This document shows, one piece after another, positions 16,438 through 25,492 of a stretch of 64,000 nucleotides of DNA; the stretch's first letter is position 1, and each line of letters opens with the position of its first letter. The stretch is from Streptomyces parvus (GTDB lineage Bacteria > Actinomycetota > Actinomycetes > Streptomycetales > Streptomycetaceae): NCBI RefSeq assembly GCF_032121415.1, contig NZ_CP135079.1, forward strand, positions 5,146,001-5,210,000. Reading direction: 5' to 3'. The notes beneath the pieces were generated by a model. It saw only the letters and a list, made by a program, of their open reading frames with translations, did no database searches and had not been told where the DNA came from. Position numbers and translations under genes: made by a program.

Positions 16438-17418
16438 GTGAAGGGAACCGTGGGCGAGTTGGGGGAGTTCGGGCTCATCAGAGAGCTCACGTCCCGGCTC
16501 ACCACCACTCCGGCGGTACGGCTGGGCCCCGGCGACGACGCCGCGGTCGTGGCCGCCCCCGACCGCAGGGTCGTGGCCAGTACGGACATCCTGCTGGAAG
16601 GGCGGCACTTCCGCCGTGACTGGTCGACGGCGTACGACGTCGGTCGCAAGGCAGCCGCCCAGAACCTCGCCGACATCGCGGCGATGGGCGCCGTGCCCAC
16701 CGCGCTGCTCCTCGGCCTCGTCGTCCCCGCCGACCTCCCCGTCACCTGGGCCGCCGAGCTGATGGACGGGCTCCGCGACGAATGCCAGGTGGCGGGCGCG
16801 GCCGTGGTCGGCGGCGATGTGGTGGGCGGCGACACGATCACCGTCTCCATCACCGCCCTCGGCGACCTGCGCAACCACGAACCGGTCACCCGGGGCGGCG
16901 CCCGTCCCGGCGACGTCGTCGCGGTCACCGGCTGGCTCGGCTGGTCGGCGGCCGGTTACGCGGTGCTCTCCCGCGGCTTCCGCTCGCCCCGCGCCTTCGT
17001 CGAGGCCCACCGCCGCCCCGAACCGCCGTACCACGCGGGCCCCGCTGCCGCCGGGCTCGGCGCCACCGCCATGACCGACGTCAGCGACGGCCTCGTCGCC
17101 GACCTCGGACACATCGCGGAGGCCAGCAAGTGCCGTATCGATCTGCGCTCCGGGCTCATCGACATCCCCTCGCAGATGTCCGACATCGGCCAGGCCGTCG
17201 GCGTCGACCCGCTCCAGTGGGTGCTGACCGGGGGAGAGGACCACGCGATCGTGGCGACCTTCCCGCCCGACGTGAAGCTCCCCGCTCGCTGGAAGGTGAT
17301 CGGCGAGGTCCTCAACCCCTCCGCCCTGCCCCAGGTCACCGTCGACGGCGCCCCCTGGACCAGCAAGGGCGGCTGGGACCACTTCGGCTCGATCGAGGAC
17401 GCCCACCCGCCCCGGTGA
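16438..17418 (+). CDS. thiL: Thiamine-monophosphate kinase
   Basis: Phosphorylates thiamine monophosphate to the active diphosphate; 326 residues. PurM/ThiL-fold motifs: GPGDDAAVV near residue 24, TDILLEGRHF near 46, GRKAAAQNLADIAAMGA near 70, GGDVVGGD and TDVSDGLVADLGHIA near 212. The GTG start follows an AAGGAGAGGTGAGACTC leader. No thiamine (TPP) riboswitch is visible upstream. thiD starts 17 bases later. Confidence 0.95.
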   Translation: MKGTVGELGEFGLIRELTSRLTTTPAVRLGPGDDAAVVAAPDRRVVASTDILLEGRHFRRDWSTAYDVGRKAAAQNLADIAAMGAVPTALLLGLVVPADLPVTWAAELMDGLRDECQVAGAAVVGGDVVGGDTITVSITALGDLRNHEPVTRGGARPGDVVAVTGWLGWSAAGYAVLSRGFRSPRAFVEAHRRPEPPYHAGPAAAGLGATAMTDVSDGLVADLGHIAEASKCRIDLRSGLIDIPSQMSDIGQAVGVDPLQWVLTGGEDHAIVATFPPDVKLPARWKVIGEVLNPSALPQVTVDGAPWTSKGGWDHFGSIEDAHPPR

Positions 17419-17422
17419 CCGT

Positions 17423-17428
17423 TAGATT
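17423..17428 (+). promoter_or_regulatory. Candidate -10 element for a leaderless thiD transcript
   Basis: TAGATT lies 7 bases before the thiD ATG and inside the short thiL-thiD gap. It suggests a second start site in addition to readthrough from thiL. Confidence 0.45.
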
Positions 17429-17435
17429 GCTGCGT

Positions 17436-18248
17436 ATGCCCATACGTTCCGCTGTACCGCCCCGTGTGCTCACCGTCGCCGGATCCGACTCCGGCGGCGG
17501 TGCGGGGATCCAGGCCGATCTGAAGACGATGCTCGCCCTCGGTGTGCACGGCATGAGCGTGCTCACCGCCGTCACCGCACAGAACTCCCTCGGCGTCCAG
17601 GGCGCGTGGGAGCTTCCGGTGGAGGCCGTACGCGCCCAGTACCGCAGCGTCGTCGACGACATCGGCGTCCAGGCCGTGAAGACCGGCATGCTCGCCTCCG
17701 CCGCCGTCGTGGAGACCGTCGCCGAACTCCTCGCCGGAACCGACGCCCCCGTCGTCGTCGACCCGGTCGGCGTCTCCAAGCACGGGGACGCGCTGCTCGC
17801 CGCCGAGGCCCTCGACTCCGTACGGACCAGGCTGCTCCCCACCGCCACCGTCGCCACCCCGAACCTCGACGAAGTGGCCCAGCTCACCGGCGTCCGGGTC
17901 AGCGACGAGAGCGGGATGCGCCGGGCCGCCGAGGAGATCCTCGGCTTCGGACCGCGCTGGGTCGTCATCAAGGGCGGCCATCTGCCCGGAGAGGCCGCGG
18001 ACCTGCTCACCGACGGGAGCGCGGAACACTGGCTGCGCGCCCCCCGGCACGACAACCGCCACACCCACGGCACCGGATGCACGCTGGCCTCCGCCATCGC
18101 CTCCGGGCTCGCGCTCGGGATGGACGTACCCACGGCGGTCCGGGGCGCGAAGACGTACGTCACCGGCGCGATCGAGGCCGGCTTCCCGCTCGGCGGCGGC
18201 ATCGGCCCGGTCGACCACGGCTGGCTGACCCGCCGCCCGGCCGCCTGA
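17436..18248 (+). CDS. thiD: Hydroxymethylpyrimidine/phosphomethylpyrimidine kinase
   Basis: Performs the two phosphorylations of HMP in thiamine synthesis; 270 residues, ribokinase fold. Motifs: TVAGSDSGGGAGIQADLKT near residue 12, QAVKTGMLAS near 73, VVVDPVGVSKHGD near 103 and the anion-hole HTHGTGCTLASAIASGLALG near 209. ATG 17436 is supported by the upstream -10. With thiL it forms a thiamine salvage pair. Confidence 0.95.
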   Translation: MPIRSAVPPRVLTVAGSDSGGGAGIQADLKTMLALGVHGMSVLTAVTAQNSLGVQGAWELPVEAVRAQYRSVVDDIGVQAVKTGMLASAAVVETVAELLAGTDAPVVVDPVGVSKHGDALLAAEALDSVRTRLLPTATVATPNLDEVAQLTGVRVSDESGMRRAAEEILGFGPRWVVIKGGHLPGEAADLLTDGSAEHWLRAPRHDNRHTHGTGCTLASAIASGLALGMDVPTAVRGAKTYVTGAIEAGFPLGGGIGPVDHGWLTRRPAA

Positions 18249-18285
18249 CGACCGGCTTCCGGGCACACCGGCTCCTGAGCACAGC

Positions 18286-18319
18286 AAAAAGCCGGTCCAC
18301 CGAGGTGGACCGGCTTTTT
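18286..18319. terminator. Bidirectional terminator between thiD and rpmB
   Basis: AAAAAGCCGGTCCACC and GGTGGACCGGCTTTTT form a perfect 16-bp inverted repeat with A-run and T-run on the two sides. It serves both converging genes. Confidence 0.95.
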
Positions 18320-18352
18320 GGGCAACCGGAGGGCTGCGCTACGACGGGGACG

Positions 18353-18538
18353 TCAGCGCGCGACCTTGCCGGCCTTGATGCACGAGGTGCAGACGTTGAG
18401 CCGCTTCGGCGTCCGACCGACCACGGCACGCACGCGCTGGATGTTGGGATTCCAGCGACGAGACGTACGGCGGTGCGAGAACGAAACGCTGTTGCCGAAG
18501 CTCGGCCCCTTGCCGCAAACGTCGCAGTTGGCAGCCAC
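18353..18538 (-). CDS. rpmB: 50S ribosomal protein L28 (zinc-binding form)
   Basis: A 61-residue L28 with two C-x2-C pairs (NCDVCGK near residue 5 and VCTSCIK near 50). It is therefore the zinc-containing (C+) version rather than the Zur-controlled C- paralogue. The sequence between (RRTSRRWNPNIQRVRA) is typical. It is divergent from the DAK2-domain gene. Confidence 0.96.
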   Translation of the reverse strand: MAANCDVCGKGPSFGNSVSFSHRRTSRRWNPNIQRVRAVVGRTPKRLNVCTSCIKAGKVAR

Positions 18539-18796
18539 GGGTCACTCCAAAGACTTCAGATGCACTTACAGTGAATTCCGGCGCGCCGGAATCAGTTCGA
18601 CTGAAGTGGCGGTACCGGAGGAATGGCCCGACTCTCATCGGGCAACCGGAGCAGCATACAACGCCTGCTTCGGAGATACGAAACTACCACGGCTCGCCCG
18701 CCCGCCCTCCCGCCCCCCTGTCCCTGCCGGGACCCCGGCAGGCGGGCTAACCTGCGGTGCAGCCCGTTGCCACGGCCGCTTCAAGGAGGACCATCG

Positions 18797-20527
18797 GTGC
18801 CGCAGCTCCCCGACGACCTGGACGCCGTCGCGGTACGCAGGTGGTGCTCACTGGCCCTGGAGGCGCTGGGCCGGGAGCGCGCGGAGATCGACGCGATCAA
18901 CGTCTATCCCATCGCCGACGGGGACACCGGCACCAACCTCTATCTGACCCTTGAGTCCGCGGCCGCGGCCGTCGAAGCCGTGTTCGCCGCCCATGAGACC
19001 GGCACCACCGCACCCGCCACCGCCGACGCCGTACGCGCCATGGCGCACGGCGCCCTGATCGGCGCCCGCGGGAACTCCGGCACGATCCTGGCCCAGCTGC
19101 TGCGCGGCATGGCCGGGGTACTGGCCGACGGCGGCGACGCCGCCCATCTGCGCCTCGCCCTCACGAGCGCCGCCGACGCGGCCCGGCAGGCCGTCGCCCA
19201 CCCCGTCGAGGGCACCGTGCTCACCGTCGCCGCCGAGGCCGCCCAGGCCGCCCGGGGCGAGGACCCCGACCTGCGCACCGTCGTCACCGCCGCCTACGAG
19301 GGGGCGCGCGCCGCCCTCGCGCGCACCCCCGAGCAGCTCGCCGTCCTCGGCCGGGCCGGCGTGGTCGACGCCGGGGGCCGGGGCCTGGTGGCGGTGCTGG
19401 GCGCGCTGGTGGAGACGGTGACCGGGCAGGCCCCCGCACGGGGACCCCGTACCGCCTCCGGGAACGCCGCGAAGGCCCCCGTGACCGTGGACGGGGGGTC
19501 CGTGCTGGGTCTGCCGGTGGGCGGCACACCGGTGGAGGGCGTCACGGAGGGAGACCTTCCGGTGGGCGCTCCGGGTCAGGGGCCGCTCGACTGCCCCGAG
19601 GACGGGGGCGCGGGGCCGGCGTTCGAGGTGATCTACCTCCTGGAGGCCCGCGACGAGCAGGTGGCCCGGCTGCGCACCCGGCTCGACGCTCTCGGCGACT
19701 CCCTGGTCGTGGTCGGCGGTGACGGGCTCTGGCACGTCCACGTCCATGTCGACGACGCCGGGGCGGCCGTGGAGGCGGGCGTCGAGGCCGGGCGGCCGTA
19801 CCGGATCCGGATCACCCACTTCGCCACCGAGAGCGGCCACGACGTCCGCGTCCAGGCCGAACCCGCCCAGCGCGCCGTCGTCGTGGTGGTCCCCGGCGAC
19901 GGCCTGGCCGGGCTCTGCACCGAGGCCGGCGCCACCACCGTGATCGCCCGCCCCGGCGAACCCCCCGCCAGCGGCGAACTGGTGGACGCGATCCGCCGCG
20001 CCCACGCCCGCGAGGTGGTCCTGCTGCCCAACGACGCGGCCCTGCGCCACACCGCGGCCGCCGCCGCCGAACAGGCCAGGACCGAGGGGGTCCGGGTCGC
20101 CCTCGTCCCCACCCGCGCCGCCGTCCAGGGCATCGCCGCGCTCGCCGTCCACGAGCCCGACCGGGGCTTCGACGAGGACGTGGTCGCCATGACCGCCGCC
20201 GCCGGGGCCACCCGCTACGCCGAACTGGCCGTCGCCGAGCGCCAGTCGTGGACCATGGCGGGCATCTGCCAGGCCGGCGACATCCTCGGCCTGATCGACG
20301 GCGACGTGGCCGTGATCGGCGCCGACGTCCCGGGCACCGCCCGCACCGTGCTCGACCGGATGCTGGCGGCGGGCGGCGAACTGGTCACCCTCGTCCTCGG
20401 CGAGGACGTTCCCGACTCGCTGGCCGAGGCGCTGGAGGAGCACGTACGGGAGGGCCACCTCGCCGTGGACACGGTGGTCTACCGGGGCGGCCACCAGCGC
20501 GCGCCGCTGCTCATCGGCGTCGAGTAG
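18797..20527 (+). CDS. DAK2-domain protein (YloV/FakA-like)
   Basis: A 576-residue protein with an N-terminal dihydroxyacetone-kinase L domain. The Mg-ATP loop is ADGDTGTNLYLTL near residue 38, and a glycine-rich HGALIGARGNSGTILAQLL stretch lies near 83. A Gly-rich linker and C-terminal domains with VHVHVDDAG and GDILGLIDGDVAVIG follow. Homologues in Firmicutes (FakA) phosphorylate fatty acids bound to FakB; no fakB is adjacent. The GTG at 18797 is chosen because AAGGAGGA lies 7 bases upstream and the family begins here. A -recG order is shared with other actinobacteria. Confidence 0.85.
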   Translation: MPQLPDDLDAVAVRRWCSLALEALGRERAEIDAINVYPIADGDTGTNLYLTLESAAAAVEAVFAAHETGTTAPATADAVRAMAHGALIGARGNSGTILAQLLRGMAGVLADGGDAAHLRLALTSAADAARQAVAHPVEGTVLTVAAEAAQAARGEDPDLRTVVTAAYEGARAALARTPEQLAVLGRAGVVDAGGRGLVAVLGALVETVTGQAPARGPRTASGNAAKAPVTVDGGSVLGLPVGGTPVEGVTEGDLPVGAPGQGPLDCPEDGGAGPAFEVIYLLEARDEQVARLRTRLDALGDSLVVVGGDGLWHVHVHVDDAGAAVEAGVEAGRPYRIRITHFATESGHDVRVQAEPAQRAVVVVVPGDGLAGLCTEAGATTVIARPGEPPASGELVDAIRRAHAREVVLLPNDAALRHTAAAAAEQARTEGVRVALVPTRAAVQGIAALAVHEPDRGFDEDVVAMTAAAGATRYAELAVAERQSWTMAGICQAGDILGLIDGDVAVIGADVPGTARTVLDRMLAAGGELVTLVLGEDVPDSLAEALEEHVREGHLAVDTVVYRGGHQRAPLLIGVE

Positions 20528-20568
20528 CCGCCGCGCCCGGCGGACAGCTGTCAGTGCCGTGGTGTGCA

Positions 20569-22791
20569 ATGGATCGCGTGTCCTCGTTCGATGAACCTCT
20601 CAAGAAGCTGCTCGGCGGAGCCACCGCGAAGGTGATGGCCGAACACCTCGACCTGCACACGGTCGGTGATCTGCTCCACCACTACCCGCGGCGGTACGAG
20701 GAGCGCGGCAAGCTGACCGCGCTGGCCGACCTCCCGCTGGACGAGCACGTCACGGTCGTCGCCCAGGTCGCCGACGCCCGGATCCTGATGTTCAACAACG
20801 GCCGGGGCAAACGCCTGGAGGTCACCCTCACCGACGGCAGCGGCCGCCTCCAGCTGGTCTTCTTCGGCCACGGCGTCCACAAGCCGCACAAGGAGCTGCT
20901 GCCGGGCCGCCAGGCGATGTTCGCGGGCAAGGTCTCCCTCTTCAACCGCAAGATGCAGCTGGCCCACCCCACGTACCAACTCCTCGACGCCTCCGACGCC
21001 GACGAGGCCACCGAGGCCGTGGACGCCTTCGCCGGGCGGCTGCTGCCGATCTACCCCGCCTGCAAACAGCTCGACTCCTGGCGGATCGCCAAGGCCGTCG
21101 ACGCCGTGCTGCCCAGCGCCCAGGACGCGGTGGACCCGCTGCCGGCCGCCCTGCGCGAGGGGCGCGGCTTCACCCCGCTGCCCGAGGCCCTGCTCAAGGT
21201 GCACCGCCCGCAGACCAAGGCGGACATCGAGGACGCCAAGGCCCGGCTCAAATGGGACGAGGCGTTCGTCCTCCAGGTCGCCCTGGCCCGCCGCCGGTAC
21301 GCCGACACCCAGCTGCCCGCCGCCGCCCGCCGCCCCGTCGCGGACGGCCTGCTGGACGCGTTCGACGCCAAGCTGCCCTTCACCCTCACCGAGGGCCAGC
21401 GGAAGGTCAGCAAGGAGATCTTCGACGACCTCGCCACCGAGCACCCGATGCACCGCCTCCTCCAGGGCGAGGTCGGCTCCGGGAAGACCATGGTGGCCCT
21501 GCGCGCCATGCTCGCCGTGGTCGACGCGGGCGGCCAGGCCGCGATGCTCGCCCCCACCGAGGTCCTCGCCCAGCAGCACCACCGCTCGATCACCGAGATG
21601 ATGGGCGAGCTGGCCGAGGGCGGCATGCTGGGCGGCTCGGACCGGGGGACGAAGGTCGTGCTGCTCACCGGCTCCATGGGCACGGCGGCCCGGCGTCAGG
21701 CCCTGCTCGACCTGGTCACCGGGGAGGCCGGGATCGTCATCGGCACCCACGCCCTCATCGAGGACAAGGTCCAGTTCCACGACCTGGGCCTGGTCGTCGT
21801 GGACGAACAGCACCGCTTCGGCGTGGAACAGCGCGACGCCCTGCGCTCGAAGGGGAAGCAACCGCCCCATCTGCTCGTCATGACCGCCACCCCCATTCCC
21901 CGTACGGTCGCGATGACGGTCTTCGGCGACCTGGAGACCTCCGTCCTGGACCAGCTCCCGGCCGGACGCTCCCCGATCGCCAGCCATGTCGTCCCCGCCA
22001 AGGACAAGCCCCACTTTCTCGCCCGTGCCTGGGAACGCGTCCGCGAGGAGGTCGAGAACGGCCACCAGGCGTATGTGGTCTGCCCCCGCATCGGCGACGA
22101 CACGGACGAGGCCGAGGGGAAGGGCGGCAAGAAGGCGAAGGCCAAGAAGGCGGCTCCCGAGGAGGAGGGCGACAAGCGCCCGCCGCTCGCCGTCCTGGAG
22201 ATCGCCGACGAGCTGCGCAAGGGGGCCCTCGCCGGGCTGGCCGTCGAGGTGCTGCACGGCCGTATGCACCCCGACGAGAAGGACGACGTCATGCGCCGGT
22301 TCGCCGCCGGGGACGTCGACGTCCTGGTCGCCACCACCGTCATCGAGGTCGGGGTCAACGTCCCCAACGCCACCGCCATGGTGATCATGGACGCCGACCG
22401 CTTCGGCGTCTCCCAGCTCCACCAGCTGCGCGGCCGCGTCGGCCGGGGCTCCGCCCCCGGGCTCTGCCTGCTGGTCAGCGAGGCCCACGAGGCGAGCCCC
22501 GCGCGCGCCCGCCTCTCCGCCGTCGCCGCCACGCTCGACGGCTTCGAGCTCTCCCGGATCGACCTGGAGCAGCGCCGCGAGGGCGATGTGCTGGGCCAGG
22601 CCCAGTCCGGGGTGCGCTCCTCGCTGCGGATGCTCACCGTCATCGACGACGAGGAGGTCATCGCCGCCGCCCGCGAGGAGGCCGTGGCGATCGTCGCCGC
22701 CGACCCGGAGCTGGAGCACCTGCCGGAGCTGCGCACGGTGCTGGCCGCCCTCCTGGACAAGGACCGCGAGGAGTATCTCGACAAGGGGTGA
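20569..22791 (+). CDS. recG: ATP-dependent DNA helicase RecG
   Basis: Remodels stalled forks and Holliday junctions; 740 residues. An N-terminal wedge/OB region precedes superfamily 2 helicase motifs: Walker A GEVGSGKT near 301, DEQH near 412, MTATPIPRT, and QLRGRVGRG with EQRREGDVLG at the C-terminus. A Lys/Ala/Glu-rich insert (KGGKKAKAKKAAPEEEGDKR, about residues 517-536) interrupts helicase domain 2. Start ATG 20569; GTG 20578 is a close alternative. Confidence 0.95.
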   Translation: MDRVSSFDEPLKKLLGGATAKVMAEHLDLHTVGDLLHHYPRRYEERGKLTALADLPLDEHVTVVAQVADARILMFNNGRGKRLEVTLTDGSGRLQLVFFGHGVHKPHKELLPGRQAMFAGKVSLFNRKMQLAHPTYQLLDASDADEATEAVDAFAGRLLPIYPACKQLDSWRIAKAVDAVLPSAQDAVDPLPAALREGRGFTPLPEALLKVHRPQTKADIEDAKARLKWDEAFVLQVALARRRYADTQLPAAARRPVADGLLDAFDAKLPFTLTEGQRKVSKEIFDDLATEHPMHRLLQGEVGSGKTMVALRAMLAVVDAGGQAAMLAPTEVLAQQHHRSITEMMGELAEGGMLGGSDRGTKVVLLTGSMGTAARRQALLDLVTGEAGIVIGTHALIEDKVQFHDLGLVVVDEQHRFGVEQRDALRSKGKQPPHLLVMTATPIPRTVAMTVFGDLETSVLDQLPAGRSPIASHVVPAKDKPHFLARAWERVREEVENGHQAYVVCPRIGDDTDEAEGKGGKKAKAKKAAPEEEGDKRPPLAVLEIADELRKGALAGLAVEVLHGRMHPDEKDDVMRRFAAGDVDVLVATTVIEVGVNVPNATAMVIMDADRFGVSQLHQLRGRVGRGSAPGLCLLVSEAHEASPARARLSAVAATLDGFELSRIDLEQRREGDVLGQAQSGVRSSLRMLTVIDDEEVIAAAREEAVAIVAADPELEHLPELRTVLAALLDKDREEYLDKG

Positions 22792-22931
22792 ACCCCCGGG
22801 GCCGTCCTGCTCGGCGCATGAGCCCCGGGGCCGTCCTGCTGGTGCGGGCCGTACGCCATATCGTGGACGCACGGCCCGCGCCCGTACGCGCGCCCCCGAT
22901 GGACACCCCCGACCCCGAGGACCCGACACCC

Positions 22932-23516
22932 ATGACCCGCGTGATCGCCGGCTCGGCCGGCGGACGCCGCCTGGCCGTCCCGCCCGGCACCGGCACCCGC
23001 CCCACCTCCGACCGTGCGCGCGAGGGCCTCTTCTCCACCTGGCAGGCGCTCCTCGGCACCCTGGAGGGGACCCGGGTCGCCGATCTTTACGCCGGCTCCG
23101 GCGCCGTCGGCCTCGAAGCGCTCTCCCGTGGCGCGGTCCACGCCCTGCTCGTGGAGGCCGACCCGAAAGCCGTCCGCACCGTCCGCGACAACGTCCGCAC
23201 CCTGGGCCTCCCGGGCGCCGACGTGCGTACCGGCAGAGCCGAACAGATCGTGACAGGACCGGCGCCAGCCGACCCGTACGACATCGTCTTCCTCGATCCG
23301 CCGTACGCCGTCACCGACGACGATCTCCGCGAGATCCTGCTCACACTCCGTGCTCAGGGGTGGCTCGCCGGCGATGCGCTCGTCACCGTGGAACGCAGCA
23401 CCCGGGGCGGAGAATTCGGCTGGCCCGCCGGATTCGAGCCACTGCGGTCCCGTCGCTACGGCGAGGGAACGCTTTGGTACGGTCGCGCCGCCGCTACGTG
23501 CGAAGACGCACGATGA
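22932..23516 (+). CDS. rsmD: 16S rRNA (guanine-966-N2)-methyltransferase
   Basis: A 194-residue SAM-dependent enzyme modifying 16S rRNA. It begins MTRVIAGSAGGRRL as in the family, then RPTSDRAREGLFS, the SAM motif LYAGSGAVGLEALSRGA near 53, and catalytic DPPY near 124. An upstream in-frame ATG (22819) would add 37 non-conserved residues and is rejected. The stop overlaps a possible coaD ATG (ATGA), and rsmD-coaD is a conserved pair. Confidence 0.92.
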   Translation: MTRVIAGSAGGRRLAVPPGTGTRPTSDRAREGLFSTWQALLGTLEGTRVADLYAGSGAVGLEALSRGAVHALLVEADPKAVRTVRDNVRTLGLPGADVRTGRAEQIVTGPAPADPYDIVFLDPPYAVTDDDLREILLTLRAQGWLAGDALVTVERSTRGGEFGWPAGFEPLRSRRYGEGTLWYGRAAATCEDAR

Positions 23517-23542
23517 CCGGACCGGAGAGCGAGGGAACCACA

Positions 23543-24022
23543 GTGCGCCGCGCCGTCTGTCCGGGGTCGTTCGACCCCATCACCAACGGACATCTCGACA
23601 TCATTGGCCGAGCCTCGAAGCTGTACGACGTGGTGCACGTGGCGGTGATGATCAACCAGTCCAAGAAGGGGCTGTTCACCGTGGACGAGCGGATCGAGCT
23701 GATCCGCGAGGTCACCGCCGACTTCGGCAACGTCGAGGTGGAGTCCTTCCACGGCCTGCTGGTCGACTTCTGCAAGCAGCGGGAGATCCCGGCGATCGTG
23801 AAGGGCCTGCGGGCCGTCAGCGACTTCGACTACGAGCTGCAGATGGCCCAGATGAACAACGGCCTCTCCGGCGTCGAGACGCTCTTCGTGCCGACCAACC
23901 CGACGTACAGCTTCCTGTCGTCCTCGCTGGTCAAGGAGGTGGCGACCTGGGGCGGCGATGTCTCCCACCTGCTGCCGCCGACCGTCCACGAGGCGCTCGT
24001 GAAGCGGCTCGGCGAACGCTGA
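23543..24022 (+). CDS. coaD: Pantetheine-phosphate adenylyltransferase
   Basis: Fourth step of coenzyme A synthesis (4'-phosphopantetheine plus ATP); 159 residues. It starts MRRAVCPGSFDPITNGHLD, containing the (T/N)-G-H nucleotidyl-transfer motif, and has KGLRAVSDFDYELQMAQMN and the ISST-like motif YSFLSSSLVKEVA. GTG 23543 fits the family N-terminus and has GAGGG upstream. An in-frame ATG at 23513 overlapping the rsmD stop would add 10 residues. Confidence 0.94.
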   Translation: MRRAVCPGSFDPITNGHLDIIGRASKLYDVVHVAVMINQSKKGLFTVDERIELIREVTADFGNVEVESFHGLLVDFCKQREIPAIVKGLRAVSDFDYELQMAQMNNGLSGVETLFVPTNPTYSFLSSSLVKEVATWGGDVSHLLPPTVHEALVKRLGER

Positions 24023-24138
24023 GCCACTGACGGGCCGTCACCCGGTGTCGGGCGGCGGCCGACTGGCCTTACAGTCGTCCCGTCCGTCTCCAACGGAGCA
24101 GCAGCTTCAACAGAGCAGCAGAGAGTGGCGAGCACACG

Positions 24139-25275
24139 GTGGACGTGCAGAAGAAGCTCGACGAGATCGTCGAAGCGGTCGGGAGCGCCCGATCCATGCC
24201 CATGTCGGCCTCGTGCGTGGTCAACCGCGCCGAACTCCTCGCCATGCTCGAAGAGGTGCGCCAGGCACTGCCCGGCTCCCTCGCCCAGGCCCAGGAGCTG
24301 ATCGGCGGCCAGGAGCAGATCGCCGAGCAGGCCCGCCAGGAGGCCGAGCGGATCATCGAGTCGGCCCACGCCCAGCGCGCCTCGCTGATCTCCGAGACCG
24401 AGATCGCCCGGCAGTCGCAGAGCGAGGCCGACCGGATCCTGTCCGAGGCCCGCCGCGAGGCCGAGGAGGTCCGGGCCGAGGCCGACGACTACGTCGACAG
24501 CAAGCTCGCCAACTTCGAGGTCGTCCTCACCAAGACCATCGGCTCCGTGGACCGCGGCCGTGAGAAGCTCCTCGGCCGCGGCCAGGGCCTGGACGAGCAG
24601 GGCTACGAGGACCCCGACTTCACCGAGGCTCCCGAGCGCAGCGCCGACCCGGAGACGCTGAAGCAGCGGGCCGACGCGTACGTGGACGCCAAGTTCGGCG
24701 CCTTCGAGGCCGTGCTCGCCAAGACCCTGGAGGCGGTCGGCCGAGGCCGGCAGAAGCTGCACGGCCGGGTCGCCACCGACGACCTCGGCGCGCACATCGC
24801 CGCCCAGGACGCCGCGGGCGGCCAGGGCCACACCAGCGACGCCGACTATCTGGCCGGTCTCGCCGAACTGGTCGCCCCCGAACCCCAGCAGGCACCGCAG
24901 CAGGCGCCCCAGCAGCCCGCCTACCCGGTGCAGCCGCCGACCGAGCCGAGCTACGCGCAGGCGGCGTACGGCTACCAGGAGCAGCCGCTCCAGCAGGGCG
25001 TCCAGGACGCCTACGGCTACCAGCAGCCCGACCCGTACGCGGCGTACCAGCAGCAGGGGGGCTACGACCCCAACGGCTACCCGCCCCAGCCCACCGGCCG
25101 GCCCGACTACGGGTGGCAGCAGCAGTCCCAGCAGTCCCAGCAGCCCCAGCAGCACGGGCAGGGACAGGGGCAGACGCCCGACCAGCACGGCGGCGGCGCG
25201 CTGGACGAGACCAGCCTCTTCGACACCAGCATGATCGACCTGGAGCAGCTGCGCCGGTACGAACAGGGTCGCTGA
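24139..25275 (+). CDS. SepIVA-like coiled-coil cell-division protein
   Basis: A 378-residue cytoplasmic protein. The N-terminal 160 residues are heptad-rich (LDEIVEAVGSARSMPMSASC, then EARREAEEVRAEADDYVDSK). A duplicated segment follows: (A/E)DDYVDSKLANFEVVLTKTI near 113-133 and ADAYVDAKFGAFEAVLAKTL near 177-196. The C-terminal half is Gln/Pro/Tyr-rich, and the end (DETSLFDTSMIDLEQLRRYE) looks structured. Position between coaD and DUF177-rpmF-rnc matches the mycobacterial DivIVA-like SepIVA (Rv2927c). The match is by synteny and architecture; a role in septation or polar growth is inferred. Confidence 0.7.
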   Translation: MDVQKKLDEIVEAVGSARSMPMSASCVVNRAELLAMLEEVRQALPGSLAQAQELIGGQEQIAEQARQEAERIIESAHAQRASLISETEIARQSQSEADRILSEARREAEEVRAEADDYVDSKLANFEVVLTKTIGSVDRGREKLLGRGQGLDEQGYEDPDFTEAPERSADPETLKQRADAYVDAKFGAFEAVLAKTLEAVGRGRQKLHGRVATDDLGAHIAAQDAAGGQGHTSDADYLAGLAELVAPEPQQAPQQAPQQPAYPVQPPTEPSYAQAAYGYQEQPLQQGVQDAYGYQQPDPYAAYQQQGGYDPNGYPPQPTGRPDYGWQQQSQQSQQPQQHGQGQGQTPDQHGGGALDETSLFDTSMIDLEQLRRYEQGR

Positions 25276-25295
25276 CCCCGGCGGGGTTGCCCCGA

Positions 25296-25325
25296 TTGGG
25301 TGCTGAGCGGTCCGTCCAGTATCCT
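25296..25325 (+). promoter_or_regulatory. Promoter for the DUF177-rpmF-rnc operon
   Basis: TTGGGT (25296-25301), 18 bases, TATCCT (25320-25325). It lies about 135 bases before the DUF177 start and 21 bases after the SepIVA-like gene. Confidence 0.5.
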
Positions 25326-25492
25326 GAATCCTCGGTCGCACATAGGTCCGCGATCACTGCTGCCCGTTTTCGTCCACGAATCCGGACGGTTCGTCCCGGA
25401 CCGGGAGACGACCCCCTCCTTCGCAGTACGACACCCATGATTCGAAAGCAGGAAAAGCCCTGAACGGCCACCTCGACCACCGCAACCCTCTC

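Noticed and set aside
18623..18796. N-terminal extension of the DAK2-domain protein from an upstream ATG
   Set aside because: The added residues are Arg/Pro-rich and unlike the family. GTG 18797 has a strong Shine-Dalgarno sequence.
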